Assembly: GCA_017547145.1 (NCBI GenBank) | Contig: JAFYQJ010000002.1 | Span: 30,541 to 94,540 of the forward strand | From: Paludibacteraceae bacterium | Lineage (GTDB): Bacteria; Bacteroidota; Bacteroidia; Bacteroidales; Paludibacteraceae | DNA: 64,000 nt | Direction: 5' to 3' | In this document: piece after piece, positions 9,512 through 16,704 of the stretch | Layout of the letters: each line of letters opens with the position of its first letter | Numbering within the stretch: position 1 is the first letter of the stretch | Made by a program: the position numbers and the translations under genes | Notes under the pieces: generated by a model | What the model was told of the DNA's origin: nothing | The model's database searches: none | Seen by the model: the letters and a program-made list of their open reading frames with translations, nothing else

Positions 9512-10780
9512 ATGTCAAAACTTTTTACTCCATATCAACTAGGACCTATAACGTTGAGAAATCGATTTATTCGTTCGGCTGCATTTGAAAATATGGCACG
9601 CAACAATATGCCTACCAAACAGTTGCAAGACTACCATGTGAGTGTGGCTCGTGGCGGTGTTGGAATGACTACGGTTGCTTATTGTGCAGTTGATTTGAGT
9701 GGCGTTTCTTTTGATGGGCAACTCTATGTAAACCCCAAGAGTCTTAACGGCCTTAAACAACTAACTGATGCCATTCATGCCGAAGGTGCTAAAGCAAGTA
9801 TTCAACTAGGGCATTGTGGAAATATGACACATTTTTATACTTGCCACTGTATGCCTGTGAGTGCTTCTAATGGGTTCAATTTATATTCGCCAACAATTCA
9901 TCGTCGGTTGAAAGTGGCGGAAATCAAAAAGCTTGTTAAAAAGTTTGGTGAGGCGGTTGATTTTTCTCGTGAAGCAGGTTTCGATTGTGTTGAGATTCAT
10001 GCAGGACATGCTTATTTGATTTCTCAATTCATTAGTCCACGAACCAATCATCGTCGTGATGAATATGGTGGCTCGTTTGAAAATCGTGTGCGGTTCATGA
10101 ACGAGGTGCTCGAGGAAGTGATGCTACACGCTAAAGATGATATGGCTGTAGTTGTAAAAACCAATATGTGGGACGATTGTTGGCGTGGAAGTGATATCGA
10201 AGAAGGCATCAAAATAGCCAAAGAAATTGCAAAACATAAAGTTCATGGTATTGTGCTTTCGGGTGGTATGGTCAGTCGCTCTCCTATGACAATTTTGGGT
10301 GGTGCTATGCCTTACAAAACTTTGGCTCATTATATGTCGATGAAATCGTTTTGGTGGCTCAAAGCCGCACTTAATATACCTGGAGTTGCTCCTGTGATGA
10401 TGCCAACGCAGCCGTTCAAAGAACTCTATTTTATGGAGAAAGCAAAACGTTTCCAACAAGAGATTAGAGACGTTCCGTTGATTTATGTGGGCGGTGTGCA
10501 GTCGGGTGCCAATTGTCAGCAGATTATGGACGAGGGGTTTGATCTATTTCAAATAGCACATGTGCTTATCAAAGATCCTGATTTTGTGAAACACGTTCAA
10601 GAAAATCCTACTTACCATGCAGGCTGTGGTCGCTCAAACTATTGCGTAGGACGTATGTACACACTCAATATGAAATGCCACGAGTGCGTAGAACGCGATG
10701 GTGAGTGCATTCCAAAACGTCTTAAAAAAGAAATTGCTCAACTTGAAGCAAAAGCGAAAAAGAGTATAGAAAGTAAATAA
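9512..10780 (+). CDS. NADH:flavin oxidoreductase, Old Yellow Enzyme family
   Basis: FMN-dependent ene-reductase-type TIM barrel of 422 aa. Family signatures are the N-terminal LFTPYQLGPITLRNRFIRSAAFE, HAEGAKASIQLGHCG, FGEAVDFSREAGFDCVEIHAGHAYLISQF with SPRTNHRRDEYGGSFENRVRF, and VKTNMWDD. The phosphate-binding end of the barrel (IYVGGVQSG) is also present. The extreme C-terminus carries a cysteine cluster (CGRSNYC, then CHEC and GEC; spacing C-x5-C-x10-C-x2-C-x6-C). This differs from the iron-sulfur motif of dienoyl-CoA-reductase-type members but could bind metal. There is no fused pyridine-nucleotide domain, so it is the short form. The substrate cannot be predicted. It has its own promoter and leads a unit with the next genes. 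Confidence 0.85.
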   Translation: MSKLFTPYQLGPITLRNRFIRSAAFENMARNNMPTKQLQDYHVSVARGGVGMTTVAYCAVDLSGVSFDGQLYVNPKSLNGLKQLTDAIHAEGAKASIQLGHCGNMTHFYTCHCMPVSASNGFNLYSPTIHRRLKVAEIKKLVKKFGEAVDFSREAGFDCVEIHAGHAYLISQFISPRTNHRRDEYGGSFENRVRFMNEVLEEVMLHAKDDMAVVVKTNMWDDCWRGSDIEEGIKIAKEIAKHKVHGIVLSGGMVSRSPMTILGGAMPYKTLAHYMSMKSFWWLKAALNIPGVAPVMMPTQPFKELYFMEKAKRFQQEIRDVPLIYVGGVQSGANCQQIMDEGFDLFQIAHVLIKDPDFVKHVQENPTYHAGCGRSNYCVGRMYTLNMKCHECVERDGECIPKRLKKEIAQLEAKAKKSIESK

Positions 10781-10794
10781 ATGTAGTTTTTATT

Positions 10795-11457
10795 ATGCTA
10801 GAAAAAGTTGGTTATGTTTATATTTTGACCAATCCTAGTTTTCGTGAGGATTGGGTGAAAATCGGCAAGAGTTCACGACCTGTAAATATCCGTTCTAAAG
10901 AATTGGATAACACAGCAGTTCCTCTTCCTTTTGAAATTTATGCAACATTACAAACATGTAAATATGAGAAAGTTGAGAAATTAATTCATAAAACTATAGA
11001 TCGTTTGACAGATTTGCGTATTCGACAAAATCGTGAATTTTTCAATGTGAAACCAAGTGAAGCCCTCGCGATTTTAAAAGATATAGCAGAGACAATAGAT
11101 GATGCTGTGATTGATGAAGTTTATTTGTACAATGCTAATACAGAAGAAATTAATGATGATGAAATACAAATGGTAGATCATCATTCAAAAAAACGACCAT
11201 GTTTTAAGTTTAGTATGGTAAATATTCCGATTGGAAGTAAGTTGATTTTCACTCCAACTAATATTGAAGTAAAAGTCGTAAGTGATAATCAAATTGAATA
11301 TGAAGGACGTTTATATAAACTATCTCCGTTTGTGGGGACATTTATGCCGATTGATAGACGAACGAAATCAGGTGCATATCAGGGTGCTAAATTTTTTACA
11401 TATAATGGAAAGGTTTTAGATGATATACGTACCGAATTAGAATCAGAAAATAAATAA
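10795..11457 (+). CDS. GIY-YIG nuclease family protein (T5orf172/MUG113-like)
   Basis: A 220-aa protein whose first ~100 residues match the T5orf172/MUG113 branch of the GIY-YIG superfamily: GYVYILTN at 6-13, WVKIGKSSRPVNIRSKEL at 20-37, and a following conserved helix (KVEKLIHKTIDRL) with NREFFNVKP. The second half (from about 125) is a separate small basic beta-rich domain (LIFTPTNIEVKVVSDNQIEYEGRLYKLSPF), resembling the C-terminal module often found in restriction-like or DNA-modification proteins. Nuclease activity is an inference from fold membership. It lies between an oxidoreductase and SDR genes with short spacing, giving no hint of a restriction system. Confidence 0.75.
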   Translation: MLEKVGYVYILTNPSFREDWVKIGKSSRPVNIRSKELDNTAVPLPFEIYATLQTCKYEKVEKLIHKTIDRLTDLRIRQNREFFNVKPSEALAILKDIAETIDDAVIDEVYLYNANTEEINDDEIQMVDHHSKKRPCFKFSMVNIPIGSKLIFTPTNIEVKVVSDNQIEYEGRLYKLSPFVGTFMPIDRRTKSGAYQGAKFFTYNGKVLDDIRTELESENK

Positions 11458-11471
11458 AAATAGTTTTTATC

Positions 11472-12251
11472 ATGTTAGCACTTGTTACAGGAGCCTCGTC
11501 GGGAATAGGTTTGGAGTATGCTAAGCAGTTGGCGTGCGATTATCATACGGATTTATTGCTTGTAAGCAATCAAGAAAAAGAGCTACGTGATGTAGCAACT
11601 TTTTTATCAGAAACTTATGGTGTGAAAGCAATTGCACATTATGCCGATTTAAGCAAAACAGAAGCTGCCGAAGATTTGTATAAATATTGTCAAGAGAACA
11701 ATCTGCAGGTTGATATTTTAATAAATAATGCAGGAGTATTTTTCTTTAATCCGTATGTAGAAACATCGATGAAACGAATCGATTTGATGTTGAACTTGCA
11801 TATGGTGACGGTGGCAAAGCTTTGTCGATTGTTTGGCGAGGATATGTGTCGGCGTGGCAATGGATATATACTTAATATGTCGTCGATGTCGGCATGGATG
11901 GCAATGCCCGGCATACAAACGTACAATGCCACAAAAGCATTTATTTATAATTTTAGCAAATCGTTGTGGTACGAATTTAAGACTAAAGGTGTTGGAGTAA
12001 CGGTAATGACGCCCGGAGCAGTTGATACTGCATTGTTTGGTTTAGCACCAAATTTGCGAAAATTGGCGGTGAATCTAACAGTAAGTATTCCGCCTAAAAA
12101 ATTAGTGAAACGTGCGTTACGAAAAATGTTTAAAAAGAAGAAGTCGGATATGCCCGGTTTTATCAATCATTTGTGTACACCATTATTAAAACATACACCA
12201 GATTGGTTAGTGTTTTTGGTAATGAAATATATCGGAAAATATCAAAAATAA
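11472..12251 (+). CDS. SDR family NAD(P)-dependent oxidoreductase, copy 1
   Basis: Classical short-chain dehydrogenase/reductase of 259 aa with a Rossmann fold. The cofactor loop TGASSGIG lies at residues 6-13, NNAG near residue 85, the catalytic Ser in NMSSMSAW and the catalytic YNATK pair near residue 155. The C-terminus has a basic segment (RALRKMFKKKKS) and a hydrophobic end, compatible with peripheral membrane association. It is one of two tandem paralogues: the next gene starts 4 bases later and is nearly identical over its first ~25 codons. Substrate unknown; acyl/keto reductases of lipid metabolism are common in this subgroup. Confidence 0.85.
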   Translation: MLALVTGASSGIGLEYAKQLACDYHTDLLLVSNQEKELRDVATFLSETYGVKAIAHYADLSKTEAAEDLYKYCQENNLQVDILINNAGVFFFNPYVETSMKRIDLMLNLHMVTVAKLCRLFGEDMCRRGNGYILNMSSMSAWMAMPGIQTYNATKAFIYNFSKSLWYEFKTKGVGVTVMTPGAVDTALFGLAPNLRKLAVNLTVSIPPKKLVKRALRKMFKKKKSDMPGFINHLCTPLLKHTPDWLVFLVMKYIGKYQK

Positions 12252-12255
12252 ATCA

Positions 12256-13047
12256 ATGTTTGCACTTGTTACAGGAGCTTCGTCTGGAATAGGTTTGGAG
12301 TATGCTACGCAGTTAGCTCGCGACTATCATTACAATCTTTTTCTTGTATCGAATCAAGAAAAAGAGTTGGCAGAAGTCGCTTCTTTTTTGTCGAAAACCT
12401 ATGGGGTAAAAGTCGCTTCACTTTTTATTGACTTATCAATAGAAAATGCAGCGGAGAGAGTTTTCGATTTTGCACAAGAGAAAAATATTGAGGTAGAAGT
12501 GCTTGTAAATAATGCAGGTGTACTTATTTTTTATCCTCTTTGTGAAACACCGATGTCGAAAATACAAACATTGTTGATGCTCCATGTGCTTACTCTGACA
12601 AAGTTGTGTAAACTTTTTGGAGAACAGATGTGTAGTCGTGGCAAAGGCTATATTCTTAATATGTCGTCGATGACGGCTTGGATGACAATGCCGGGCATAC
12701 AATGCTATAATGCAAGCAAATCTTATGTTCTGAATTTCTCAAAAGCACTTTGGTATGAATTTATCCGAAAAGATGTGCGTGTGTTGGCTGTTACTCCCGG
12801 TACTATCAACACTTCTTTGTTTTCCTTACCCGAAAGGATGCGGAAAGTATTATTGAAGTTCGGCATTTCGATGCAACCCGAAATATTAGTAAAAAAAGCC
12901 CTTCGAAAACTTTTTCGAACAAAACAAAAATCTTATTTGCCGGGCGTTTGGAATTTTATTATCGTTCCTATTATAAGTCATTTGCCCGATTGGTTTGTTT
13001 TCTTTGTAATGAAAAGACTAAAATTATTTAATTCGTCTACAAAATGA
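12256..13047 (+). CDS. SDR family NAD(P)-dependent oxidoreductase, copy 2
   Basis: Second of the tandem SDR pair, 263 aa, with the same cofactor loop (TGASSGIG, residues 6-13), NNAG, NMSSMTAW and catalytic YNASK. The two proteins align over their full length, including the basic C-terminal segment (KKALRKLFRTKQKS), so they arose by duplication and have diverged, most strongly in the substrate-side loops. The TGA stop overlaps the next start (ATGA, 13044-13047), so the TatD gene is translationally coupled. Substrate unknown. Confidence 0.85.
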   Translation: MFALVTGASSGIGLEYATQLARDYHYNLFLVSNQEKELAEVASFLSKTYGVKVASLFIDLSIENAAERVFDFAQEKNIEVEVLVNNAGVLIFYPLCETPMSKIQTLLMLHVLTLTKLCKLFGEQMCSRGKGYILNMSSMTAWMTMPGIQCYNASKSYVLNFSKALWYEFIRKDVRVLAVTPGTINTSLFSLPERMRKVLLKFGISMQPEILVKKALRKLFRTKQKSYLPGVWNFIIVPIISHLPDWFVFFVMKRLKLFNSSTK

Positions 13048-13817
13048 TAGATACACATACACATATTTATACTGAAGAGTTTGATAATGATAGAGATGAT
13101 GTAATTCTTCGTGCAAAATCAGTAGGAGTTAAACATTTGGTTTTGCCAAATATAGATCTTTCTACATTAGAAAGAATATATGCTACTGAAAAAAAATATG
13201 CACCTTATTGCTCTGTGGCAATGGGCTTGCATCCTACTTCGGTTACTGAAAATTATTTATCAGATTTAGATGTTTTAAAGCAAGAATTTATAAAGCGAAA
13301 ATTTTGTGCTGTAGGCGAAGTAGGTATTGATTTATACTGGGATACTACAACAAAACTTTGGCAACAAAAGGCTTTTGCGTTGCAGGTAGAATGGGCCTTG
13401 GAGTATAACCTTCCTTTGATAATTCATTCAAGAAATGCTTGTGATGAAACACTTGAGGTTTTACACAATTATAAATCAGAAAAGTTAAGAGGTGTTTTTC
13501 ATTGTTTTGATGGAAATTTACAACACGCACAACAAGTAGTAGAATTAGGATTTTTGATAGGAGTAAATGGGGTAGTTAGTTTTAAAAATTCGCAACTGCC
13601 AAATTTGCTAAATAATATACCTTTAGACTTTATATTGCTCGAAACGGATGCACCATATTTGGCTCCACATCCGTATAGGGGAAAACGCAATGAACCATCA
13701 TTTTTACTTACAATTGCAGAAAAAATAGCTTCTATATATGGTTGTGATTCGAAAATAGTTAAAGAAAAAACTACAGAAAATGCCCAAAATCTATTTCGTT
13801 TATTTCTTTCAGATTGA
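13044..13817 (+). CDS. tatD: TatD family metal-dependent hydrolase (DNase)
   Basis: TIM-barrel metal hydrolase of 257 aa related to the E. coli TatD/YcfH nucleases, which act as 3'-5' exonucleases on DNA. Metal ligands are visible as the N-terminal DTHTH, the Glu in AVGEVGIDLYWD, the His in LPLIIHSRNA and in GVFHCFDG, and the final Asp in LLETDAPYLAPHPYRGKRNEP. It overlaps the upstream SDR stop by ATGA and ends the transcription unit. YcfH-type and TatD-type members cannot be separated by eye, so the symbol is a family label. Confidence 0.85.
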   Translation: MIDTHTHIYTEEFDNDRDDVILRAKSVGVKHLVLPNIDLSTLERIYATEKKYAPYCSVAMGLHPTSVTENYLSDLDVLKQEFIKRKFCAVGEVGIDLYWDTTTKLWQQKAFALQVEWALEYNLPLIIHSRNACDETLEVLHNYKSEKLRGVFHCFDGNLQHAQQVVELGFLIGVNGVVSFKNSQLPNLLNNIPLDFILLETDAPYLAPHPYRGKRNEPSFLLTIAEKIASIYGCDSKIVKEKTTENAQNLFRLFLSD

Positions 13818-13951
13818 ACTTTTTATTTTGAAACTTGCTGAAAATCAAATAATGAACATTAAAACCATAAAAAGTTTTTAATTTTAAGGGATAAGGTAAG
13901 TGTAATTCGTATTTTTTTACTAATTTGCAGCCGTTTTTGGAAAGGTGTTTT

Positions 13952-14039
13952 GGAGAGATGCTCGAGTGGTTGAAGAGGCACGCCTGGAAAGCGTGTATAC
14001 GCCTAAAGCGTATCAAGGGTTCGAATCCCTTTCCCTCCG
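13952..14039 (+). tRNA. tRNA-Ser (anticodon GGA)
   Basis: An 88-nt class II tRNA. Acceptor GGAGAGA (13952-13958) pairs with TCCCTCC (14032-14038); discriminator G at 14039. The anticodon loop CTGGAAA is closed by CACGC/GCGTG and carries anticodon GGA, reading UCC and UCU. There is a long variable arm (TATACGCC...GCGTATC), as expected for serine, and a T arm AAGGG-TTCGAAT-CCCTT. CCA is not encoded. The fifth acceptor pair is A13956-C14034, a mismatch. A candidate -7-like TAATTTGC lies at 13921. Confidence 0.93.
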
Positions 14040-14105
14040 CATTTTGATTGAGAATGAAAAACTTAAAATAATAATAAATTTAATTAATAACTTAAAAAAA
14101 AAGAA

Positions 14106-14894
14106 ATGAAAAAAGTATTTGGAATTCTAACAGTTTTGGCAGTTATGATGTTTGGAATGACTGCAAATGTGATGGCACAAGAAGACGCTCCAGCTCCAGT
14201 AGCTCAAGAGCAAGTAGATTTACAAGAAGCTGAAGAGGCTCCTGCAGCAGAAGAAGCAGGCGTAGTTGGTCTTCATAAAGCTTTGAAAATCAAATTTATT
14301 GAAGGTGGTGCAGGCTTTATGGCTCTTGTAGCTTTCTGTTTGATTTTCGGTTTGGCTCTTTGTATTGAACGTATTCTTTATTTAAACCTTTCTGCTATCA
14401 ATACAAAAAAATTATTGAATAAAATTGATGAGGCTTGGGCTGCAAATGGTGTTGAAGCTGCAATGGAAGTTTGCCGTAATACTCGTGGTCCTGTAGCATC
14501 TATTTTCTATCAAGGTCTTTCTCGTTATAGCGAAGGTGTAGATGTTGTAGAAAAAACTGTAGCATCTTATGGTTCAGTTCAACTTGGTTTGTTAGAGAAA
14601 AACTTATCTTGGATTACATTGTTTATTGCAACTGCTCCATCTTTGGGATTCTTGGGAACAGTGCTTGGTATGATTCAAGCGTTCGACAAAATTCAACAAG
14701 TAGGTGATATCTCTGCTACTGTTGTTGCTGGTGGTATCAAAGTTGCGTTGTTGACTACTATGTGGGGGTTGATTGTAGCTGTAATTCTTCAAATGTTCTA
14801 TAACTACATTTTGTCTCGTATTGACTCTTTGGTAAACGAAATGGAAGATTCTTCTATTTCATTGCTAGATATCGTTGTGAAATATTCTAAATAA
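14106..14894 (+). CDS. exbB: ExbB/TolQ/MotA family proton channel protein
   Basis: Inner-membrane proton-channel subunit that, with ExbD, drives TonB-dependent transport. The 262-aa product begins with a signal-like hydrophobic segment (FGILTVLAVMMFGMTANVMAQ). An acidic Ala/Glu/Pro-rich stretch (about 24-55) follows before the first conserved helix, an N-terminal extension not found in E. coli ExbB but common in this phylum. Conserved helices sit near 75-95, 165-190 (FIATAPSLGFLGTVLGMIQAF) and 205-235 (ISATVVAGGIKVALLTTMWGLIVAVI). It leads exbB-x-exbD-exbD, which would energise receptors such as the one at the left edge. The leader 14041-14105 is A/T-rich with no clear promoter box. Confidence 0.9.
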   Translation: MKKVFGILTVLAVMMFGMTANVMAQEDAPAPVAQEQVDLQEAEEAPAAEEAGVVGLHKALKIKFIEGGAGFMALVAFCLIFGLALCIERILYLNLSAINTKKLLNKIDEAWAANGVEAAMEVCRNTRGPVASIFYQGLSRYSEGVDVVEKTVASYGSVQLGLLEKNLSWITLFIATAPSLGFLGTVLGMIQAFDKIQQVGDISATVVAGGIKVALLTTMWGLIVAVILQMFYNYILSRIDSLVNEMEDSSISLLDIVVKYSK

Positions 14895-14903
14895 TTAAGG
14901 ACT

Positions 14904-15380
14904 ATGTTAAATAAGTTGAATTTAATAACCAAAATCACGCTATGGGCACTCTTTGCAGTGAGCATCGTTGTTGCTGCGTTGATTTTTGTCGGTGGCGATG
15001 GCACTCCGCTCGAAGTGGGAGGTGAGTCGTTGTGGCAACCAAAGTTTACAGATGCCTTAATTTATTGGATTTATGTATTAATAGGTTTAGTGTTGTTTAT
15101 AACATTAGGTTTGAGTTTGTTACAATTTGTACAATCTTTTATTGCAAATCCTAAAAAAGGTGTAAAATCTTTGTGTATTATAGTAGCATTTGTTGCCGTG
15201 TTTGTAGTGTCTTGGTTTGTTGGAACTGGTGATGAAATAGCAATTGTAGGCTATGAAGGAACTGATAATCAAGGTTTTTGGGCACAATTCACAGATATGT
15301 GTATTTACTCAATTTACATATTGGCAGCAGGTACAGTATTAGCCTTGTTGGGTTCTATATTGTATTCTAAAATTAAATAA
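14904..15380 (+). CDS. Small membrane protein of the ExbB/ExbD cluster
   Basis: A 158-aa integral membrane protein with no recognised catalytic motif. Hydrophobic helices lie at about 9-29, 50-75 (ALIYWIYVLIGLVLFITLGLSLLQF), 88-107 and 130-153. A short loop with GTGDEIAIVGYEGTDNQG lies between helices three and four. It sits between exbB and the first exbD with gaps of about 10 bases on each side, a position held by a similar small protein in many Bacteroidales. A structural or assembly role in the Exb complex is inferred only from position. Confidence 0.7.
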   Translation: MLNKLNLITKITLWALFAVSIVVAALIFVGGDGTPLEVGGESLWQPKFTDALIYWIYVLIGLVLFITLGLSLLQFVQSFIANPKKGVKSLCIIVAFVAVFVVSWFVGTGDEIAIVGYEGTDNQGFWAQFTDMCIYSIYILAAGTVLALLGSILYSKIK

Positions 15381-15391
15381 AATAAAAAACT

Positions 15392-15976
15392 ATGGCTAAA
15401 AGGAAATGTCCAGAAATCAATGCTAGTTCTATGGCAGATATTGCATTTCTTTTGCTTATATTTTTCCTTGTAACAACTACTATGTCGGTAGATAAAGGTT
15501 TGTCGCGTCGTTTGCCACAACCATTGCCACCCGATATGGAAAAGCCAAGTGTTGAAGTAAATAAGCGTAATACGTTTATTGTATTGCTTAATAGTAATAA
15601 TCAATTGCTTGTGCAAGGTGAATTTTTAAATGTGAAAGATTTGCGAGAAAAAGCCAAAACTTTTATAAAGAATGAATTTAATGATCCTAATATGCCTGTT
15701 AGAAAACCTATGGAGGTTGATTATTTTGGTACAGTAGAAGTAACAAAAGATCATATTATATCATTGCAAAATGACCGTATGACGCAATATCAGGCTTATA
15801 TTGAGGTTCAAAATGAATTAGTTGCTGCTTATAATGAATTGAGAGATGAGTTGTCTCGTGCTAAATTCGGAATTGCTTATGAAGCGTTAGACGAAGATAG
15901 ACAAAAAGCGATTCAAACAATTTATCCTCAAAAAATATCAGAAGCAGAACCTAAAAACTATGGAGGGAAAAAATAA
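15392..15976 (+). CDS. exbD: Biopolymer transport protein ExbD, copy 1
   Basis: ExbD/TolR-type subunit of 194 aa with one transmembrane helix near the N-terminus, preceded by the conserved INASSMADIAFLLLIFFLVTT, where the Asp of MADI is the proton-relay residue. The C-terminal periplasmic domain is longer than in E. coli ExbD (about 141 aa) and includes a charged helical insertion (about 110-175). Its stop overlaps the start of the second exbD (TAATG), so the two are translationally coupled and probably form a heteromeric complex with ExbB. Confidence 0.88.
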   Translation: MAKRKCPEINASSMADIAFLLLIFFLVTTTMSVDKGLSRRLPQPLPPDMEKPSVEVNKRNTFIVLLNSNNQLLVQGEFLNVKDLREKAKTFIKNEFNDPNMPVRKPMEVDYFGTVEVTKDHIISLQNDRMTQYQAYIEVQNELVAAYNELRDELSRAKFGIAYEALDEDRQKAIQTIYPQKISEAEPKNYGGKK

Positions 15977-16452
15977 TGGCAAAAATTAGAAAAGCTGGAA
16001 AAAAAGAGGTACCTGCCTTGTCAACATCTTCGTTGCCTGACTTAATATTTTCATTATTATTTTTCTTTATGGTTGCAACTTCGATGAAAGAGGTAACTTA
16101 CATGGTAGAAATACGAGTGCCTGAAGCAACAGAGTTACAAAAATTGGAGAAAAAATCACTAGTGCGTTATATCTATATGGGTACACCACAACGTGAATAT
16201 CAAAAGGCGTATGGTACTGAAACTCGTATACAATTGGATGATGCATTTGCTGATATTCGTCAATTGGAGGATTATGTTGTTCGTGAAAGAAGTGCTATGA
16301 AGGAAGATGAGCAAAGTCTTCTTACAATATCTATTAAGGCAGATAAGGATACTAAAATGGGTATAGTAACTGACGTTAAACAAGCTCTACGCCGTGCTTA
16401 TGCATTGAAAATTAATTATGCAGCATCACAACGAACAGAATATCATCCATAA
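15976..16452 (+). CDS. Biopolymer transport protein ExbD, copy 2
   Basis: Second ExbD-like subunit, 158 aa, with the N-terminal LSTSSLPDLIFSLLFFFMVATSM, where the Asp in LPDLIF corresponds to the proton-binding Asp. A periplasmic domain follows, containing a predicted TolR-like fold (LLTISIKADKDTKMGIVTDVKQALRRA). It ends the Exb operon, and a strong palindromic terminator follows within 20 bases. Two non-identical ExbD proteins per cluster is the usual arrangement in Bacteroidales. Confidence 0.85.
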   Translation: MAKIRKAGKKEVPALSTSSLPDLIFSLLFFFMVATSMKEVTYMVEIRVPEATELQKLEKKSLVRYIYMGTPQREYQKAYGTETRIQLDDAFADIRQLEDYVVRERSAMKEDEQSLLTISIKADKDTKMGIVTDVKQALRRAYALKINYAASQRTEYHP

Positions 16453-16470
16453 TTCTATTCGTAATTTATA

Positions 16471-16506
16471 AAAAAGAAGAATATCGCTAGCGATATTCTT
16501 CTTTTT
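16471..16506 (+). terminator. Palindromic terminator after the Exb operon
   Basis: A perfect 36-base palindrome centred between 16488 and 16489 (core ATATCGCTAGCGATAT, flanked by AAGAAG/CTTCTT) ending in a T-run. It ends the Exb operon and insulates the leu promoter 48 bases downstream. Confidence 0.85.
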
Positions 16507-16553
16507 GTTTTAAAAAATGGATATTTCTAATTGTAAAAATCGGAAAAAAGACA

Positions 16554-16561
16554 TATTTTTG
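16554..16561 (+). promoter_or_regulatory. Promoter of the leu operon (-7 TATTTTTG, -33 TTG)
   Basis: TATTTTTG is an exact TAnnTTTG match and a TTG lies at 16531-16533, exactly 20 bases upstream. The expected transcription start coincides within a few bases with the ATG of the leader peptide (16567), so the leader would be translated from a nearly leaderless mRNA. Confidence 0.75.
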
Positions 16562-16566
16562 CAGAT

Positions 16567-16620
16567 ATGTTAAACAATTTACTAATTACATTGCTTGGTA
16601 TAATTCTCTTACGTGATTAA
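16567..16620 (+). CDS. leuL: leu operon leader peptide (Leu/Ile-rich)
   Basis: A 17-codon reading frame translating to MLNNLLITLLGIILLRD: seven leucines and three isoleucines in 17 residues. It lies between the promoter and an attenuator-like hairpin upstream of leuA. This is the signature of ribosome-mediated attenuation, in which scarcity of charged tRNA-Leu stalls the ribosome and prevents terminator formation. Leucine codons used are TTA, CTA, TTG, CTT and CTC, including rarer ones. The ATG is 5 bases from the -7 box, so initiation is probably leaderless. The symbol follows the functional analogue in enterobacteria; it is not a sequence homologue. Confidence 0.8.
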   Translation: MLNNLLITLLGIILLRD

Positions 16621-16623
16621 ACG

Positions 16624-16695
16624 GAAGTGAGTATAAGGTGTGTAATTATTTAAATAGCCTTTCTCACTTCAAGTGTGGAAGGCTTCTTTAATAAA
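16624..16695 (+). promoter_or_regulatory. Leucine attenuator: antiterminator and terminator hairpins
   Basis: GAAGTGAG (16624-16631), just after the leader stop, can pair over 8 bp with CTCACTTC (16663-16670). That strand is also the left arm of a terminator hairpin formed by AGCCTTTCTCACTT (16656-16669) and its partner at 16671-16684 (AAGTGTGGAAGGCT), with a GU pair and one mismatch, then TCTTT. The two folds are mutually exclusive. A ribosome stalled in the leucine codons would favour the first and allow transcription into leuA. Confidence 0.75.
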
Positions 16696-16704
16696 AATTA
16701 AGTT

